Below, in pieces: positions 8,813 through 16,675 of a stretch of DNA of 64,000 nt. The notes beneath the pieces are model-generated. The model did no database searches. It worked only from the letters and a program-made list of their open reading frames with translations, and was not told where the DNA came from. The position numbers and the translations under genes are program-made. The stretch's first letter is position 1; each line of letters begins with the position of its first letter. Origin of the DNA: Halomonas socia (GTDB lineage Bacteria > Pseudomonadota > Gammaproteobacteria > Pseudomonadales > Halomonadaceae); NCBI RefSeq assembly GCF_010977575.1, contig NZ_CP048812.1:3844001-3908000 (forward strand). The letters are read 5' to 3'.

Positions 8813-10087
8813 TCAACGCGCCCCAAAGCCGGTAAACAGTATCCGTACTGTCTTCAGGCTGATCAGCACGTCCAGCCACAGCGAAATATGCTTGATGTAG
8901 TAAAAATCATACTGCAGCTTCTTGGTCATGCCATCGACCTCGGCGGCATAGCCCTGCTCCACCTGGGCCCAGCCGGTGATGCCCGGGCGCACCACATGGC
9001 GATAGCTGAAGAACGGGACATCTTCTTCGTACCACTCCGACAGCGATGCCGACTCCGGCCGCGGGCCGATGAAGCTCATCTGCCCCTTGAGGATATTGAA
9101 GATCTGCGGCAGCTCATCGATGCGGTACTTACGAATCCACTTGCCCACCCGAGTAATGCGCGGGTCGTCTTCCGAGATGGTGAAGTCCTCACCGCTCATA
9201 TCGTGGTACATGCTGCGGAACTTGAACATCAGAAACGGCCGCGCGCGATAGCCCATGCGCGGCTGCATGAAGAACACCGGCCCGGGGCTGTCGAGCTTGA
9301 TGATGACCGCAGCGAGCGCCATGATTGGCAGCAGCACCGGCAACAGCACAATGGCGCCGAGGGTATCGGCCAGCCGCTTGAAGCGGATGTACAGCAGCGG
9401 CGGCAGCAGGCTACCGAACTCGTTCTCCGAGAGGCTGTCGATCTGCACCCGCCCCGAGAGTGACTCGTGGATCTGGCGGATGTGATACACCGGGATATGG
9501 CACAGGGTGCAGGTTGCCAGAAAGCGCTCCCACTCCGGGGCGAGGTCCGCAGCCCGCAGGTCGGCAACGATCCCGTCTACACGCACCCCCTCCAAGTCTG
9601 GTTGTTCAAGCAGCCGCAGATCTACCTGCCGTGTGCCGAGCAAGCGGCGAGTATTGCCAAACGGCACCAACGCCAGCTTCAGGCGCCGAAAACGTCGACC
9701 AATGAAATAACCAACATAGAACCACACCAGGCTGACCAGATAACCGCCAAACAGCACCTGGCGGGTATAGCCCTCGCGAGTGAAGAACAGCAGCGCCACC
9801 GCGATCAAAAAGGCAATGGACACCGTCGGCAAAATGTAGGCCGCCAGTTGGGTGCCGGGAAACTTGCTGATACGGCGCAGCGTGAAGGCCGAGATCGTAA
9901 ACGCCAGGCAAATAGCGATGATGGTGTTACTGCGCACGTCGGGTAGGTAGTCCCAAAACTCCCACCCCCAGCGCTCGAGCGACGGCAGCGTCACCACCAG
10001 CGGCAACCCGATCAGAAGGTGAACCCCCACCCCCAGCAGCAGCACTTCATACCAGCGTGAATGCCGGCGCTCGTATTTACGCTTCAT
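8813..10087 (-). CDS. Sugar transferase (WbaP/WcaJ-like initiating glycosylphosphotransferase)
   Basis: A second polyprenyl-phosphate hexose-1-phosphate transferase of 424 residues. About five N-terminal hydrophobic helices (residues ~10-135), a divergent middle domain, and the catalytic domain from about 240: RFKRLADTLGAIVLLPVLLP, then MFKFRSMYHDM, RKYRIDELPQIFNIL, FIGPRPES and RPGITGWAQVEQGY are the classic signature blocks. The last residues, KTVRILFTGFGAR, are the normal end of the family. Its ATG at 10087 overlaps the 3' end of the following GT4 gene (10077) by 11 bp. Two such enzymes in one locus suggest two polysaccharides, or a main enzyme and a back-up. Confidence 0.9.
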   Translation of the reverse strand: MKRKYERRHSRWYEVLLLGVGVHLLIGLPLVVTLPSLERWGWEFWDYLPDVRSNTIIAICLAFTISAFTLRRISKFPGTQLAAYILPTVSIAFLIAVALLFFTREGYTRQVLFGGYLVSLVWFYVGYFIGRRFRRLKLALVPFGNTRRLLGTRQVDLRLLEQPDLEGVRVDGIVADLRAADLAPEWERFLATCTLCHIPVYHIRQIHESLSGRVQIDSLSENEFGSLLPPLLYIRFKRLADTLGAIVLLPVLLPIMALAAVIIKLDSPGPVFFMQPRMGYRARPFLMFKFRSMYHDMSGEDFTISEDDPRITRVGKWIRKYRIDELPQIFNILKGQMSFIGPRPESASLSEWYEEDVPFFSYRHVVRPGITGWAQVEQGYAAEVDGMTKKLQYDFYYIKHISLWLDVLISLKTVRILFTGFGAR

Positions 10088-11288
10088 CTTTCACCACTGC
10101 CAACACCTCGTCTGCCATCTCATCCATGATGCGGTCTCGCCGCCAGCGGGCCACGAAGCGCGACCGCGGGCGAGAGGATAGCTCAAGTCGCCCCAGCGCG
10201 GCGACCGCACTTTCTACATCCGCCGGAAGAAAGACAGCAGTATTGTCGATCTCCTCCTCGATGAAGCGGCCAGCGAACCCCACCACCCCGGCCCAGATCG
10301 GCCGGCTGGTGGCGGCATACTCGAACAGCTTGGAGGGCAGCACCGTATCCAGCGATGGCAAGGTATTCAGGTGAAGGAACAGCACATCGGCATCACGATA
10401 GGCCTGTATCAGGGCATCGCGCGGTATTGGCGACTGCAGGGTCACGTTACTCACTCGTTGCGCATCCAGCGCCTGCTGCAGCGCCTCAGCTCCGCCACCG
10501 CCACCAATAACGCGAAACTCGGCTCGGCCCTCCAGGCGCTTGGCCAACGCCGGCAGGATATGCTCCAAGCCCTGCCCTGCCCCCAGGTTTCCGGCATAGA
10601 GCACCTTGAGCGGCGCCTCTGCCCTGCGCTCCGGCCCAGGCAGGAATGTCCCTCGCTCAACGGCCTGCACGAATGGCAAATCGATGCCATTGGTATGCCA
10701 GGAGAAATGCTGTCGCGGATAACGGGAAGTGAAATATGGTTCAAAGCCACGCGACACCAGGTTCACCCGCTGGGCCTTACCCAGCGCCCAGCGCTCCAGT
10801 AAGCCGAAAAACGGCGCCAGTGCCTTGCCAATACCGCCAGGCAACACATGGGGCAGATTATCAACGAAGTTATCGCGAATATCCTGGTAGAGCTTGGCAC
10901 CATGGCGTTTCGCCAGCCAACGCGCCAACACGGCCGTCATCAAACGCGAAGAGGTAGCCACCACCAAGTCGTAATGCTCGCCACGCGTAAGTTTGGTTAC
11001 CTGGCGGACATAGCCAAGAAAGCCTACCGCCTGCCCAGCCATCCCCTTGCCCGGTTGTGTGATCTCCAACCGTATGATACGGCTCTTGCCGTTGGGCAAA
11101 ATTTCTTCTTTTGCTACCGGCGCCTGGCCCTGCGTGAAGCGATGTGGCGCCGTAGTGACCACGTGCACTTCGCTACCCGCGGGTAGACGAGCATCCAGCG
11201 CATGCAGCAGCGCCTCGGCACGAAACGCGCCGGGGCTGATATCAGGAGGATAGTAAAACCCCAGTAGCAGAATGCGCACCGGGCTCAT
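10077..11288 (-). CDS. Glycosyltransferase family 4 (WcaI/WbuB-like)
   Basis: A GT4 protein of 403 residues. The N-terminus has LLLGFYYPPDISPGAFRAEA, the hallmark of the WcaI/WbuB branch, and the donor domain has VLYAGNLGAGQGLEHILPAL and the SKLFEYAATSRPIWAG motif with the conserved glutamate. It overlaps the sugar transferase downstream by 11 bp, and its ATG overlaps the stop of the upstream GT4 gene as ATGA (11285-11288), so translation is coupled through three genes. It probably adds an N-acetylated or deoxy sugar early in the repeat unit, which is inference from family members. Confidence 0.88.
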   Translation of the reverse strand: MSPVRILLLGFYYPPDISPGAFRAEALLHALDARLPAGSEVHVVTTAPHRFTQGQAPVAKEEILPNGKSRIIRLEITQPGKGMAGQAVGFLGYVRQVTKLTRGEHYDLVVATSSRLMTAVLARWLAKRHGAKLYQDIRDNFVDNLPHVLPGGIGKALAPFFGLLERWALGKAQRVNLVSRGFEPYFTSRYPRQHFSWHTNGIDLPFVQAVERGTFLPGPERRAEAPLKVLYAGNLGAGQGLEHILPALAKRLEGRAEFRVIGGGGGAEALQQALDAQRVSNVTLQSPIPRDALIQAYRDADVLFLHLNTLPSLDTVLPSKLFEYAATSRPIWAGVVGFAGRFIEEEIDNTAVFLPADVESAVAALGRLELSSRPRSRFVARWRRDRIMDEMADEVLAVVKDEA

Positions 11289-12541
11289 CGAGGGGAAACG
11301 CCGACCTGCACGTTAGGCAGCACTCGAGCATAGAGCGCCACGAGTTCACGCTCCTGGGCCTCCCAGTTGAGCGTTTCGGCCGCCTTGAGGGCATTGGCGC
11401 GGTAGCGCTGTCGCAGCTCGGGGGCTTCGACCAGTTGGCGAATGGCACAGGCCAAGGCTTGGGTGTCGCTCTCGGGCACCAGGAGGCCCAGGTCATGTTC
11501 ACGCACCACCTTGCCGATCTCCGGCAGCTGACTGGCCACCACGGGCAAGCCTGCAATCACGTACTCAAACAGCTTGTTGGAATCGGTAGTGAAGTGATTC
11601 AGGCAGGTATTCTCGATGGGTTGCACGCCGATATCCGCCGAGGCGGTATAGGCCGGCAGCTCGTCGAGTGCCACGGTAGGGATGAAGCGCACGCGATCAG
11701 CCACATCGAGCCGCTCGGCCAGGTCGTGCAGCTCCTTCTCCTGGCGCCCACCGCCGATAAACACGAAATAGGCATTCGGCACGCTGGCCGCGGCCTCTAC
11801 CAGGCGCGGCAGCCCCCTGCCCGGCTGCAACCCGCCCTGATAGAGCACGATAGGCCAGGGCTCACTCAGGCCGAGTTGCTCACGAATTCGCTGTGACCCC
11901 TCAACCTTCACCAGCCGGGGGCGGTTCTGTAGCACCAACGGGCGCGGGATACCGTAGGCCCGAGCAAAGAACTTGGCCCGCGCCTCGGTCGTGGTAATGG
12001 TACCCGCCGCCTTGGGCATCAGTTTCTTCTCAAGCCACCCCACCAGCCCACGAAAAGCCTTGTAGCCCTCGCGGTCGGTACTGATCTCATGGGCATCGTA
12101 AACCAGCGGTACCCGTGCAAGTTTGGCCGCAAGCCAAGCCGTGGGCAGCACGTTCACATCATGAGCATGAATGGCGGCAGGCTTAGAGCACACCAGTTGA
12201 AATGCAAGACCGGCATGCGTCCACAACCTGGCGACCAGCTTCAATAGCTGACGCATGAAAGTTTCCGGCGGTGGCGCAGCAGCAGGCTTGGGCGACGCAT
12301 TGGCGCCGGCGCTCTTCTTCTTGGCATTCTGCTGGGCCTCTAATCGCTTACGCTTACGCAGCTTCCATAATGGGCTGCGCGCAACCCGCACGACCTGCAC
12401 GCCTGAAGCAAGCGTTTCACTCTCTTCCGTTACACCGGGAGTGTGTAGCGCATGCACGATCACTTGATATCCCACGCCCTGCAGCGTCTGCGCTTCCTTC
12501 AATACACGCGCATCGTTGAGAAACTCGTTCCAGACAATCAT
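11285..12541 (-). CDS. Glycosyltransferase family 4
   Basis: A GT4 protein of about 418 residues. The acceptor domain starts MIVWNEFLNDARVLKEAQTL and contains HAHDVNVLPTAWLAAKL and VYDAHEI; the donor domain has VLYQGGLQPGRGL and SNKLFEYVIAGLPVVAS. Between about residues 65 and 95 there is an unusual basic, then Ala/Pro-rich insert that looks like a flexible loop. The ATG at 12541 is favoured over a start at 12586 because the longer form overlaps the upstream membrane protein gene (ends 12561) and adds nothing conserved. It ends in an ATGA overlap with the next GT4 gene. Confidence 0.87.
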   Translation of the reverse strand: MIVWNEFLNDARVLKEAQTLQGVGYQVIVHALHTPGVTEESETLASGVQVVRVARSPLWKLRKRKRLEAQQNAKKKSAGANASPKPAAAPPPETFMRQLLKLVARLWTHAGLAFQLVCSKPAAIHAHDVNVLPTAWLAAKLARVPLVYDAHEISTDREGYKAFRGLVGWLEKKLMPKAAGTITTTEARAKFFARAYGIPRPLVLQNRPRLVKVEGSQRIREQLGLSEPWPIVLYQGGLQPGRGLPRLVEAAASVPNAYFVFIGGGRQEKELHDLAERLDVADRVRFIPTVALDELPAYTASADIGVQPIENTCLNHFTTDSNKLFEYVIAGLPVVASQLPEIGKVVREHDLGLLVPESDTQALACAIRQLVEAPELRQRYRANALKAAETLNWEAQERELVALYARVLPNVQVGVSPR

Positions 12542-12560
12542 AGAAATTCTATTCGACAAT

Positions 12561-14285
12561 TCAATTAATCTCGTCATTGTTAGCATAAAGTAAGCATAGA
12601 ATATTTTTTACTTTATTCAGCGCTAATGAAAGCTGCTGCTTGTTAATTAATCGTTCCAAATCAAGCGCCTGAGCTGCAAGCCTTACCGAGTTTGGATCTA
12701 CTTTAAGACAAGAATTATTATCACCATCATGTTGAGAAATAAAATCTAAAAACTTATTAATCCGAGCAGAAGGAACTCCAGCACCGAGTGGTTCAAGTGT
12801 CCATTTCTCCCAAGTAACAGACAAGTATGAATCGGTTGTTTTTTCATGCCAGATCCCACTTGCCATGGAAGGATTAAAAATCACCAACGGAAGCGCATTC
12901 AATTTTAATTTAAGCTCTGGAAGTTTATCTATAAGATGATCAACAAACTGTAATTGCCGCTCATTACAGGCGGCGACTCTAACTCTTTCAAGCAAACTAA
13001 ATGTTAAACGGTCGGTCAATAAAGGTCTTGAGCGTAGAAAACGATTTCTCAAACCTACAGGCAGTTTAATTAGTGCTAAATTATAACTTATCACTGCAAC
13101 TGCGTCCTTATTATTTTTTTTCGCGAGCAAGGTGCATGCATGCAATTCATAAACATGGCAAGCTAGATTCTCAATATCAGTTACTAAAGTAAGGCGTGGT
13201 GCTGGCAAACCAGCAGGAGGATCAAGCATCAAAGACGCTTCATGCTTAGCTAGCGCAGTACGGTTTTTCTCATAAAGCTTAATTAAAAATTTCCTATTAT
13301 CGCCTTTAATCGATACCATCAATTGAGGGATATTTTGCTGACTACTATCCAGCCATTGAACGGCTAAGATATGAGGCAATGATAAAGAACTATCAATGTT
13401 AGAAAGCAGAGGAAGCAACCATTCCTCTCGCACCCTTGGCTTTAAGTAACTCCAGATATTTTTATTTTTGGTTGAATTAGGTCCAGGAATTAACTTCTTG
13501 CCATGAAAAAAGAGCACGTCAAGTTTTTGCTTCTGTTTATTTAACCAGAAAACCCCATTAACAAAACCACTAATCCTTGAAAAAATTTGGCGACTGAGTA
13601 AGAGTGAGACTATTGCCACTATAAAACCTGGCGGCGTCCATAATATAAACTCGAAAACCAAAAAAGCGAAGGCGACAAAGAAACCAATGTTGCTTGTTAA
13701 GCTGACGAAATATGAAAGATTGCCTTCAAGATAATTATTAAAAGCTCGGAAAAATCGCGCTGCTAAAACAGCAAAAATAAACAGACTCGCGCAGTAGCCG
13801 ACCAGCAATAAAGACATTGAGAGATAAAAAAAACCAACGCCGATCAAAGCAAGACATACAAAAACTAGGCCTGCCAACGCACTAGAATATTTCTGATAGC
13901 CATTAACTGCAACTTGGTCCTGGTTTTCAAAAAGGGGCAGCTTCTGGCTCTTTTCTAATAACACCTCGGACGCACGAGCTGTCGCCAAGTCAATTAACTT
14001 GTTCGCTAACAACGCAAGCAGAAAAAAACCAACCGTAGCGGCACTAAGCAATACTACCAAAAAGTCTCGATCCACTGTTTGGAAAGAGGCCGGGAAATAG
14101 CGCGGCATCCCATCCGAGCCAAGTAATATGATGACCTTTAAAGGCAAGAAAGAGGATAATACGGTTGATAGCTGAGCCACCAACGTGAGCAAAATAATAA
14201 TAAATGTATAATAGGGCACAACCCTTAAAAACTTAGCCCCTAGCGAAACGCTCCAACGCAAAGTAGATAAAACGTCCTCAATCAT
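12561..14285 (-). CDS. Unrecognised membrane protein: six-helix ABC-exporter-like N-terminus plus possible kinase-like C-terminus
   Basis: I do not recognise this 574-residue protein with certainty. The first ~270 residues hold about six long hydrophobic helices, with FLPLKVIILLGSDG after helix 1, resembling the membrane domain of ABC-type exporters, but no Walker A, Walker B or ABC signature follows. The C-terminal ~300 residues are soluble; KFLIKLYEKN then AKHEASLMLD resembles the beta3-lysine and alphaC-glutamate region of aminoglycoside-phosphotransferase-like kinases, and LPAPRLTLVTDIEN and WEKWTLEPLG are compatible with that fold. No clear HxDxxxxN catalytic loop is seen, so this stays tentative. 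It is AT-rich and sits at the boundary between the GC-rich glycosyltransferase genes and the keto-sugar genes. Confidence 0.6.
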   Translation of the reverse strand: MIEDVLSTLRWSVSLGAKFLRVVPYYTFIIILLTLVAQLSTVLSSFLPLKVIILLGSDGMPRYFPASFQTVDRDFLVVLLSAATVGFFLLALLANKLIDLATARASEVLLEKSQKLPLFENQDQVAVNGYQKYSSALAGLVFVCLALIGVGFFYLSMSLLLVGYCASLFIFAVLAARFFRAFNNYLEGNLSYFVSLTSNIGFFVAFAFLVFEFILWTPPGFIVAIVSLLLSRQIFSRISGFVNGVFWLNKQKQKLDVLFFHGKKLIPGPNSTKNKNIWSYLKPRVREEWLLPLLSNIDSSLSLPHILAVQWLDSSQQNIPQLMVSIKGDNRKFLIKLYEKNRTALAKHEASLMLDPPAGLPAPRLTLVTDIENLACHVYELHACTLLAKKNNKDAVAVISYNLALIKLPVGLRNRFLRSRPLLTDRLTFSLLERVRVAACNERQLQFVDHLIDKLPELKLKLNALPLVIFNPSMASGIWHEKTTDSYLSVTWEKWTLEPLGAGVPSARINKFLDFISQHDGDNNSCLKVDPNSVRLAAQALDLERLINKQQLSLALNKVKNILCLLYANNDEIN

Positions 14286-14392
14286 TCACCTAAACACCTT
14301 GAAAATGAAACTTTCATTAAGACAGCATGCGCATTGAAAGCTACTTTACATGGCAGTCAATCAAGAAAAATTAGCAATAACATCTAAATCAT

Positions 14393-15055
14393 CTAAATGA
14401 AATCGCTCAAATAACTATAACTCGACAAGTGAAGACTTTCTGCCCACCTCTCCCAGTCCGGGACTTCACTCCAGCCGCTTAGGAATACAAAATCAATACC
14501 AGCTGAGCTGGAAGCTTCGTAATCATACTTACTGTCCCCTAAAAACAAAGCAGGTTCTTGTATATTACCAGAATTCAGCTCACGCTGAAGGATCTCATCC
14601 TTAGTATCTGGGCTACCAAAGACACCACCATCAAACCACTTCGCAATGCCACGCTGGGTAAATAATAAACGCAACTCAGCTTGATCTCCTCCAGAAACAA
14701 TCAACCAGCGTGAACAAGGAGTTACACTCCGCAATTCTTTCAGACCAGGTGCAATATCACATTTAGCCAACCCCTCACGGACGTGACTGGCATAGTTATC
14801 TAATAGCTCATTTAATTGTTCTTTGTGACTCACAATAGACTGCTTAGGTACTATATAATTCAGGAAATGGGAAAATTTTTCATACCGTGAAACACCACCA
14901 TTTGCGACGTGATGTTTAACCATAGCCTTTGCGGCCAGCTCACCATACGGAAGAGTAGAAAAATAAAAGGCCTCAGTCTTGACGCGATTAGAATCCAGCA
15001 CAACACCGTCGCAATCAAAAACTAAACTTTTATAGTCTGAAATTTTCAATTTCAT
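14393..15055 (-). CDS. HAD-superfamily phosphatase
   Basis: A 220-residue HAD hydrolase. Motif I is VFDCDGVVLDS (residues ~12-22, nucleophile Asp and the +2 Asp), motif II is IVSGGDQAE, and motif IV is LFLGDSKYDYEASS, with a lysine in DTKDEIL between them. The helical cap is inserted after motif I, as in beta-phosphoglucomutase or phosphoglycolate phosphatase relatives. Its ATG overlaps the restored stop of the sulfotransferase-like gene as ATGA. With the cytidylyltransferase and aldolase upstream in the same operon it could remove phosphate from a keto-sugar acid phosphate, the role KdsC plays in Kdo synthesis; that is inference. Confidence 0.85.
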   Translation of the reverse strand: MKLKISDYKSLVFDCDGVVLDSNRVKTEAFYFSTLPYGELAAKAMVKHHVANGGVSRYEKFSHFLNYIVPKQSIVSHKEQLNELLDNYASHVREGLAKCDIAPGLKELRSVTPCSRWLIVSGGDQAELRLLFTQRGIAKWFDGGVFGSPDTKDEILQRELNSGNIQEPALFLGDSKYDYEASSSAGIDFVFLSGWSEVPDWERWAESLHLSSYSYLSDFI

Positions 15056-15874
15056 ACTCCGCGAAATTTCTCAGGCACAGCATTTTCGCCGAAAAGCAAG
15101 GCAGTGTAATCAATCACCTCAGGGTTATTCATGATTATCTCACTAACTAGTGAGTCTTCCATCCTTCCAACGATTTAGCACATCGTCTCGCTGACTGAGT
15201 TCGTTGCCAGAGAAACTGCTTCCTTTACCAGCGTCCGAAACAAAATCCAAAAATCGATCTTTGTTAATATAACCCAACTCTTCTGCTATTGTATCTCGAT
15301 ATTTTTTTTCACTAACCCATCGGTCAAAAAGAATAGGATAGAAATTTCCTCTAGTTATAGATACCGGATGTAAATGCAGAAAGGCATAATTCTTCCATAG
15401 AGAAAGGCGTTTATTTAATGTATTCAATAGCCATTTCTCATCTTTACCTTTTGTCTCCATGCTTCTTCTAATCATTTTTTCAGCTGAAGGAAGCATATTA
15501 AATGGATTACGAAGAACAAGGAAGTTTTTTTCTTTTCCCGGATGACCAAACCTTTCAATAACAGATGAATTTAAAATTGATGAGGAAAATTTTTCAACAT
15601 GATAATTTTCGTAACTTAACAGTAAGCAACCGCCGTTATCGTTGAACCACGTTAGGTACTCAGGCTGAATAATCCGCTTACCGCCTTCTCTCGTCGCATA
15701 TGCTTTAGTTCCTTTTGGTAAAGAGATTCCAGATATTTTATCCAGGACATCTCCCCCAGGTCGAACATTATTAAAAAATAAAACATTTTCTTGATCGAGG
15801 CCAATCATCCAATTAATTATTGCATGATTTCCACTTCGTTGAAGGCCAAATAACTTCCAAAGGGTATATTGCAT
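15052..15874 (-). pseudogene. Sulfotransferase-like protein, C-terminus displaced by a single-base frameshift
   Basis: The N-terminus has a P-loop, LFGLQRSGNHAIINWM (residues ~8-23), in the place of the PAPS 5'-phosphosulfate loop, and LRNPFNMLPSAEKMIRR (~120-136) resembles the 3'-phosphate motif. As written, frame 1 stops after KDGRLTS at 15143. In the next frame the sequence continues from MEDSLVSEII through NPEVIDYTALLFGENAVPEK to a stop at 15052 that overlaps the HAD start as ATGA. Removing one G of the GG at 15163-15164 joins them (RWK-MEDSL) and gives 274 codons exactly. This strongly indicates one ~273-residue gene. Role: transfer of sulfate from PAPS to the glycan, consistent with the cysNC/cysD/cysQ genes upstream. 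Confidence 0.72.
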
Positions 15875-15891
15875 GTTATAACCTTATGCTA

Positions 15892-16644
15892 TTAATACTT
15901 ATGCGACTCTAAGTTTTTCCTTGCAAGTGCACGCTCAACCTGAAATACATCATCAGGGACATCCACCGCAAGGCTACCGGGCTTGGTTTCTACCATCCGG
16001 ATAGTCTTTCCCAACTCGAGAAAGCGTAAAATCTCAATATCTTCACTATGCTCCAACTCGCTTTTTCTCCCGAAGTCCTGAAAAGCAACTAACTCTTCAC
16101 GAGTGAAGGCATAGATACACACTTGCTTCTTATAGCGTTTGGGTTTACATTTGCTATCCTTGAAGCCAGGCAGTGCCACTCGCGACATATAAACCAACTC
16201 ATCAGACTCGTTGGTAATTACTTTAGGAATATTGACACTATTAGGATCTTCCTGATCCGACACCCAACTAAAACCATTGATCACCTCGTCCATGTGTTGC
16301 AACTTGACATCACGAACCTTAAGAATGTCTAATGGGTCGACTAATGTTTCATCACCTTGCACATTAATGTAAATATCAGACTTGACTTGATTTGAAGCTT
16401 GAGCCAACCGATCAGTCCCGGTCAGGGCGTCATCACTAGTAATCACTGCCTGAAAACCAGCACTTTCAACCACATCAAAAATCCGCTTATCCTCGGTGGC
16501 GACATAAACATTTTCCTTCCCAAGCGCACGAGCAGACAGCTCAGCAACCCACAGTATCATCGGCTTCCCTAGCAGTGGTACAAGTGGCTTGCCAGGATAA
16601 CGACTAGATTTATAACGTGCCGGGATCATTACCACACTACGCAT
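15892..16644 (-). CDS. KdsB-like cytidylyltransferase (CMP-keto-sugar synthetase)
   Basis: A nucleotidyltransferase of about 250 residues. The N-terminus, VVMIPARYKSSRYPGKPLVP, is the KdsB/NeuA CTP-binding signature; VYVATEDKRI, the TGTDRLAQA segment and NVQGDETLVDP follow in the order found in 3-deoxy-manno-octulosonate cytidylyltransferases. It would use CTP to activate a 3-deoxy-2-ulosonic acid as the CMP-sugar. The ATG at 16644 has AGGA six bases upstream; an in-frame start at 16686 adds 14 residues with no conservation. It lies 31 bp after the aldolase gene and 17 bp before the sulfotransferase-like gene. Housekeeping KdsB is normally encoded beside lpxK, so this copy is probably dedicated to the surface glycan. 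Confidence 0.85.
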   Translation of the reverse strand: MRSVVMIPARYKSSRYPGKPLVPLLGKPMILWVAELSARALGKENVYVATEDKRIFDVVESAGFQAVITSDDALTGTDRLAQASNQVKSDIYINVQGDETLVDPLDILKVRDVKLQHMDEVINGFSWVSDQEDPNSVNIPKVITNESDELVYMSRVALPGFKDSKCKPKRYKKQVCIYAFTREELVAFQDFGRKSELEHSEDIEILRFLELGKTIRMVETKPGSLAVDVPDDVFQVERALARKNLESHKY

Positions 16645-16675
16645 GGCTTTCCTCATTATTCTGTTAATAATATGA

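Noticed and set aside
14304-14318. Palindrome AATGAAACTTTCATT between the HAD gene and the membrane protein gene
   Set aside because: Short AT-rich palindromes are common in this AT-rich block; no promoter or partner site supports a role.
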